DNA from: JBGTCY01 sp041748615
GTDB lineage: Bacteria > Bacteroidota > Bacteroidia > Chitinophagales > CAIOSU01
DNA length: 7,317 nt
Assembly (NCBI GenBank): GCA_041748615.1
Contig: JBGTCY010000180.1
Coordinates: 1 to 7,317 of the forward strand
Direction: 5' to 3'
Every line of letters starts with the position of its first letter. Position 1 is the first letter of the stretch. The notes under the pieces were generated by a model that ran no database searches, had not been told where the DNA came from, and worked only from the letters and a program-made list of their open reading frames with translations. The position numbers and the translations under genes were made by a program. This document shows, one piece after another, positions 5,934 to 7,317 of this stretch.

Positions 5934-6039
5934 ATTTTGGAGATCATCATTTACCTCCCAAATTAATCGCGGGGCTATAGAATACCCGTCAATACAAGAT
6001 TTTAGCCTAATTAAGTTTTTTTAGTCCTTCAATCGTGAT

Positions 6040-6113
6040 TCTAAAATCTATAATCTAAAATCTGAACCGCCATCTAATATCTAATATCTATTATCTATTA
6101 TCTACAATCTAAT
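6040..6113. repeat. Heptanucleotide tandem repeat (ATCTAAT/ATCTATT), inverted relative to 5889-5933
   Basis: Six contiguous heptamers begin at 6072, 6079, 6086, 6093, 6100 and 6107: two ATCTAAT, two ATCTATT, one ATCTACA and one ATCTAAT. A preceding block has TCTA at 6040, 6047 and 6054 with TCTG at 6061, again at 7-bp steps, with TCTAAAATCT repeated exactly at 6040-6049 and 6054-6063. The words are the reverse complement of the TTAGA words at 5889-5933, so the two arrays form a loose inverted pair about 107 bp apart. The array ends 6 bp before the stop codon (6120-6122) of the flanking minus-strand gene. Confidence 0.8.
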
Positions 6114-6119
6114 AACTAT

Positions 6120-7317
6120 TCACTCCACCCGCTTCACCGTAAACCCATCATATTTCAATAGATGAACGTATTGGTTTTCAATAAAGTCGGTGATGAGTAG
6201 CGGATAGTTGTCATCCAAGGAAACACTGGGTTGATTTTCAGCCGGATGGATTCCGAATTTGAAATGAGTATGATGTCCTTGGAAATCTTCATAGGGCAAC
6301 ATTTTTCCGAACGCGGTACCATGTTTCTGAAGCATTTCTCCAAAAAACAACATCAGGTCATAACCTTTCACGGCAAACTCGGTCGGTTCGGTTTGAAAGG
6401 TTTCCACAAATCTTGTGTAAAATGAATTTTGATTGGTATAAAAATCCGGTGACAGGTAATAAGAGGATGTGAAATGGACATTCATTTTGCTGACATAGTC
6501 AAATCTTAAACCATCCTGATCGCCCCATGCCGGCAGTCCGAAAACATCAATATCATAAATTACGGGGTTGAAATCTTTTGGCGCTTTCGGGTCGTAAGGC
6601 GGGTCAACCATCGGAAATAACCGCCTGCCAACGCTGTGCATATACGCTTTGCTGACAGAAGGAATTAACACCACGTTTTTCCTGTCTTCTTCAAAAAATA
6701 ATTCCAAGCCGTCATCAAAAGTATCTGAGGTTTCTTTTGTTTCACGGGGGGTATAAATCACATCCGTAAATTGTAAAGAAACGGTATTGGTAGCGGCATG
6801 ATATTCTTTCAGTAGTTTTTTGAAAATGGCGGCATACGTTTCTTCATCACTCTCGGGGCGGTAAAAAAGGATGATATTATCCTCATAATGGCGTTCAATG
6901 AGGTAATTGAAAATTTTCCGGCAATGTGTTTCAATTCCGGGATTTACCATGATGAAAAAGGGATTTGACGAGGTGATATTCAACGCGGGTGATAATGGGG
7001 AAACCATATAAATACTGTCTTTTTTCGCGTGCTCCGCCATCAGCCGCAGATTATTATTATAGACAGGACCCAAGACAAGGTCAGGTTTGTTCAGGCGCAT
7101 GTTTACAGCAATTTCTTTCATCTTCAAGCGGTCGTTCAAATCGTCCAACACCTGCACTTTGGCGTTAAATCCGTTTTCAGCCAAATCATCCAGCGCTAAT
7201 TTTACGCCTGAATAAAATTCAATCGCGAGCGTGCTTTGCGGGTCAAAAGTTGCTATTAAACTATCATCCTCAATGTTCACCTGATTTAAATATAAAGGTA
7301 ATACCAACGCGATGTTG
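6120..7317 (-). CDS. Type I periplasmic-binding-fold protein, C-terminal part (probable LysM-linked family)
   Basis: The frame is open from the right edge to the stop at 6120-6122, giving 398 visible residues. There is no real start inside the window: the first codons read NIALVLPLYLN, a typical first beta strand of the fold, and a TTG at 7307 is internal. Signs of the Peripla_BP_6/ABC-substrate-binding-like fold are the initial VLPLYL strand, a LAIEFYSGVKLALDDL helix (30-45), a PDLVLGPVYNNN strand-loop (78-89), DSIYMVSPLSP (100-110), and a later AVKGYDLMLFFGEML helix. In Bacteroidota this domain often follows N-terminal LysM repeats in envelope proteins, where it may bind cell-wall fragments or act in signalling rather than transport. 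That architecture is inferred, since the N-terminus is missing. No transporter gene is visible next to it. The downstream side is the heptamer repeat array, with no clear terminator. Confidence 0.8.
   Translation of the reverse strand, partial: NIALVLPLYLNQVNIEDDSLIATFDPQSTLAIEFYSGVKLALDDLAENGFNAKVQVLDDLNDRLKMKEIAVNMRLNKPDLVLGPVYNNNLRLMAEHAKKDSIYMVSPLSPALNITSSNPFFIMVNPGIETHCRKIFNYLIERHYEDNIILFYRPESDEETYAAIFKKLLKEYHAATNTVSLQFTDVIYTPRETKETSDTFDDGLELFFEEDRKNVVLIPSVSKAYMHSVGRRLFPMVDPPYDPKAPKDFNPVIYDIDVFGLPAWGDQDGLRFDYVSKMNVHFTSSYYLSPDFYTNQNSFYTRFVETFQTEPTEFAVKGYDLMLFFGEMLQKHGTAFGKMLPYEDFQGHHTHFKFGIHPAENQPSVSLDDNYPLLITDFIENQYVHLLKYDGFTVKRVE

Noticed and set aside
5889..6113. CRISPR array in the repeat-rich spacer
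   Set aside because: Repeat units are 7 bp with no unique spacers of constant length, and no cas gene is present.
7305..7307. TTG as start codon of the right-edge gene
   Set aside because: The frame continues upstream to the window edge with NIA, completing the first beta strand typical of the fold, so the TTG is an internal Leu codon.

Overview
The window looks like a chromosomal stretch from a member of the Bacteroidota, probably of the Chitinophagaceae/Sphingobacteriales type. The reasons are moderate to low GC with AT-rich intergenic DNA, very weak Shine-Dalgarno signals, two matches to the Bacteroidota -7 promoter element TAnnTTTG (1780-1787 and 4633-4640), an adjacent pair of agmatine-to-putrescine genes, and a periplasmic-binding protein whose sequence resembles the LysM-linked family of this phylum. 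The lineage call is inferred from these traits only.

Layout from left to right. Positions 1-479 hold the 5' part of an unrecognised minus-strand membrane-anchored helical protein that runs off the left edge. A divergent spacer with an 11-bp inverted repeat leads to a 345-residue orphan protein on the plus strand (618-1655), whose last codons lie inside a 7-bp-period repeat. Next is a two-gene operon, aguB-aguA (1806-3720, 8-nt overlap), with a -7 element just upstream. It encodes the two-step conversion of agmatine to putrescine via N-carbamoylputrescine. A non-coding stretch with REP-like DNA and a strong minus-strand terminator separates it from a divergent pair of Cys-rich exported proteins. 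One is a lipoprotein with two copies of a four-cysteine, heavy-metal-binding-like domain (3970-4485, minus); the other is a small secreted protein with ten cysteines (4681-5049, plus). A T-tract terminator lies between the latter and convergent pdxJ (5120-5866, minus), which makes pyridoxine 5'-phosphate. Upstream of pdxJ is a 253-bp spacer built largely of two oppositely oriented heptamer-phased repeat arrays. The window ends in the C-terminal part of a type I periplasmic-binding-fold protein (6120-7317, minus, 5' end outside the window).

Most of this is ordinary housekeeping or polyamine/cofactor metabolism. The parts that deserve a second look are the divergent Cys-rich pair (possible extracytoplasmic metal handling), the heptanucleotide-period repeats present at separate sites, and the 345-aa orphan. 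No tRNA, rRNA, CRISPR array, transposase or phage gene was seen.
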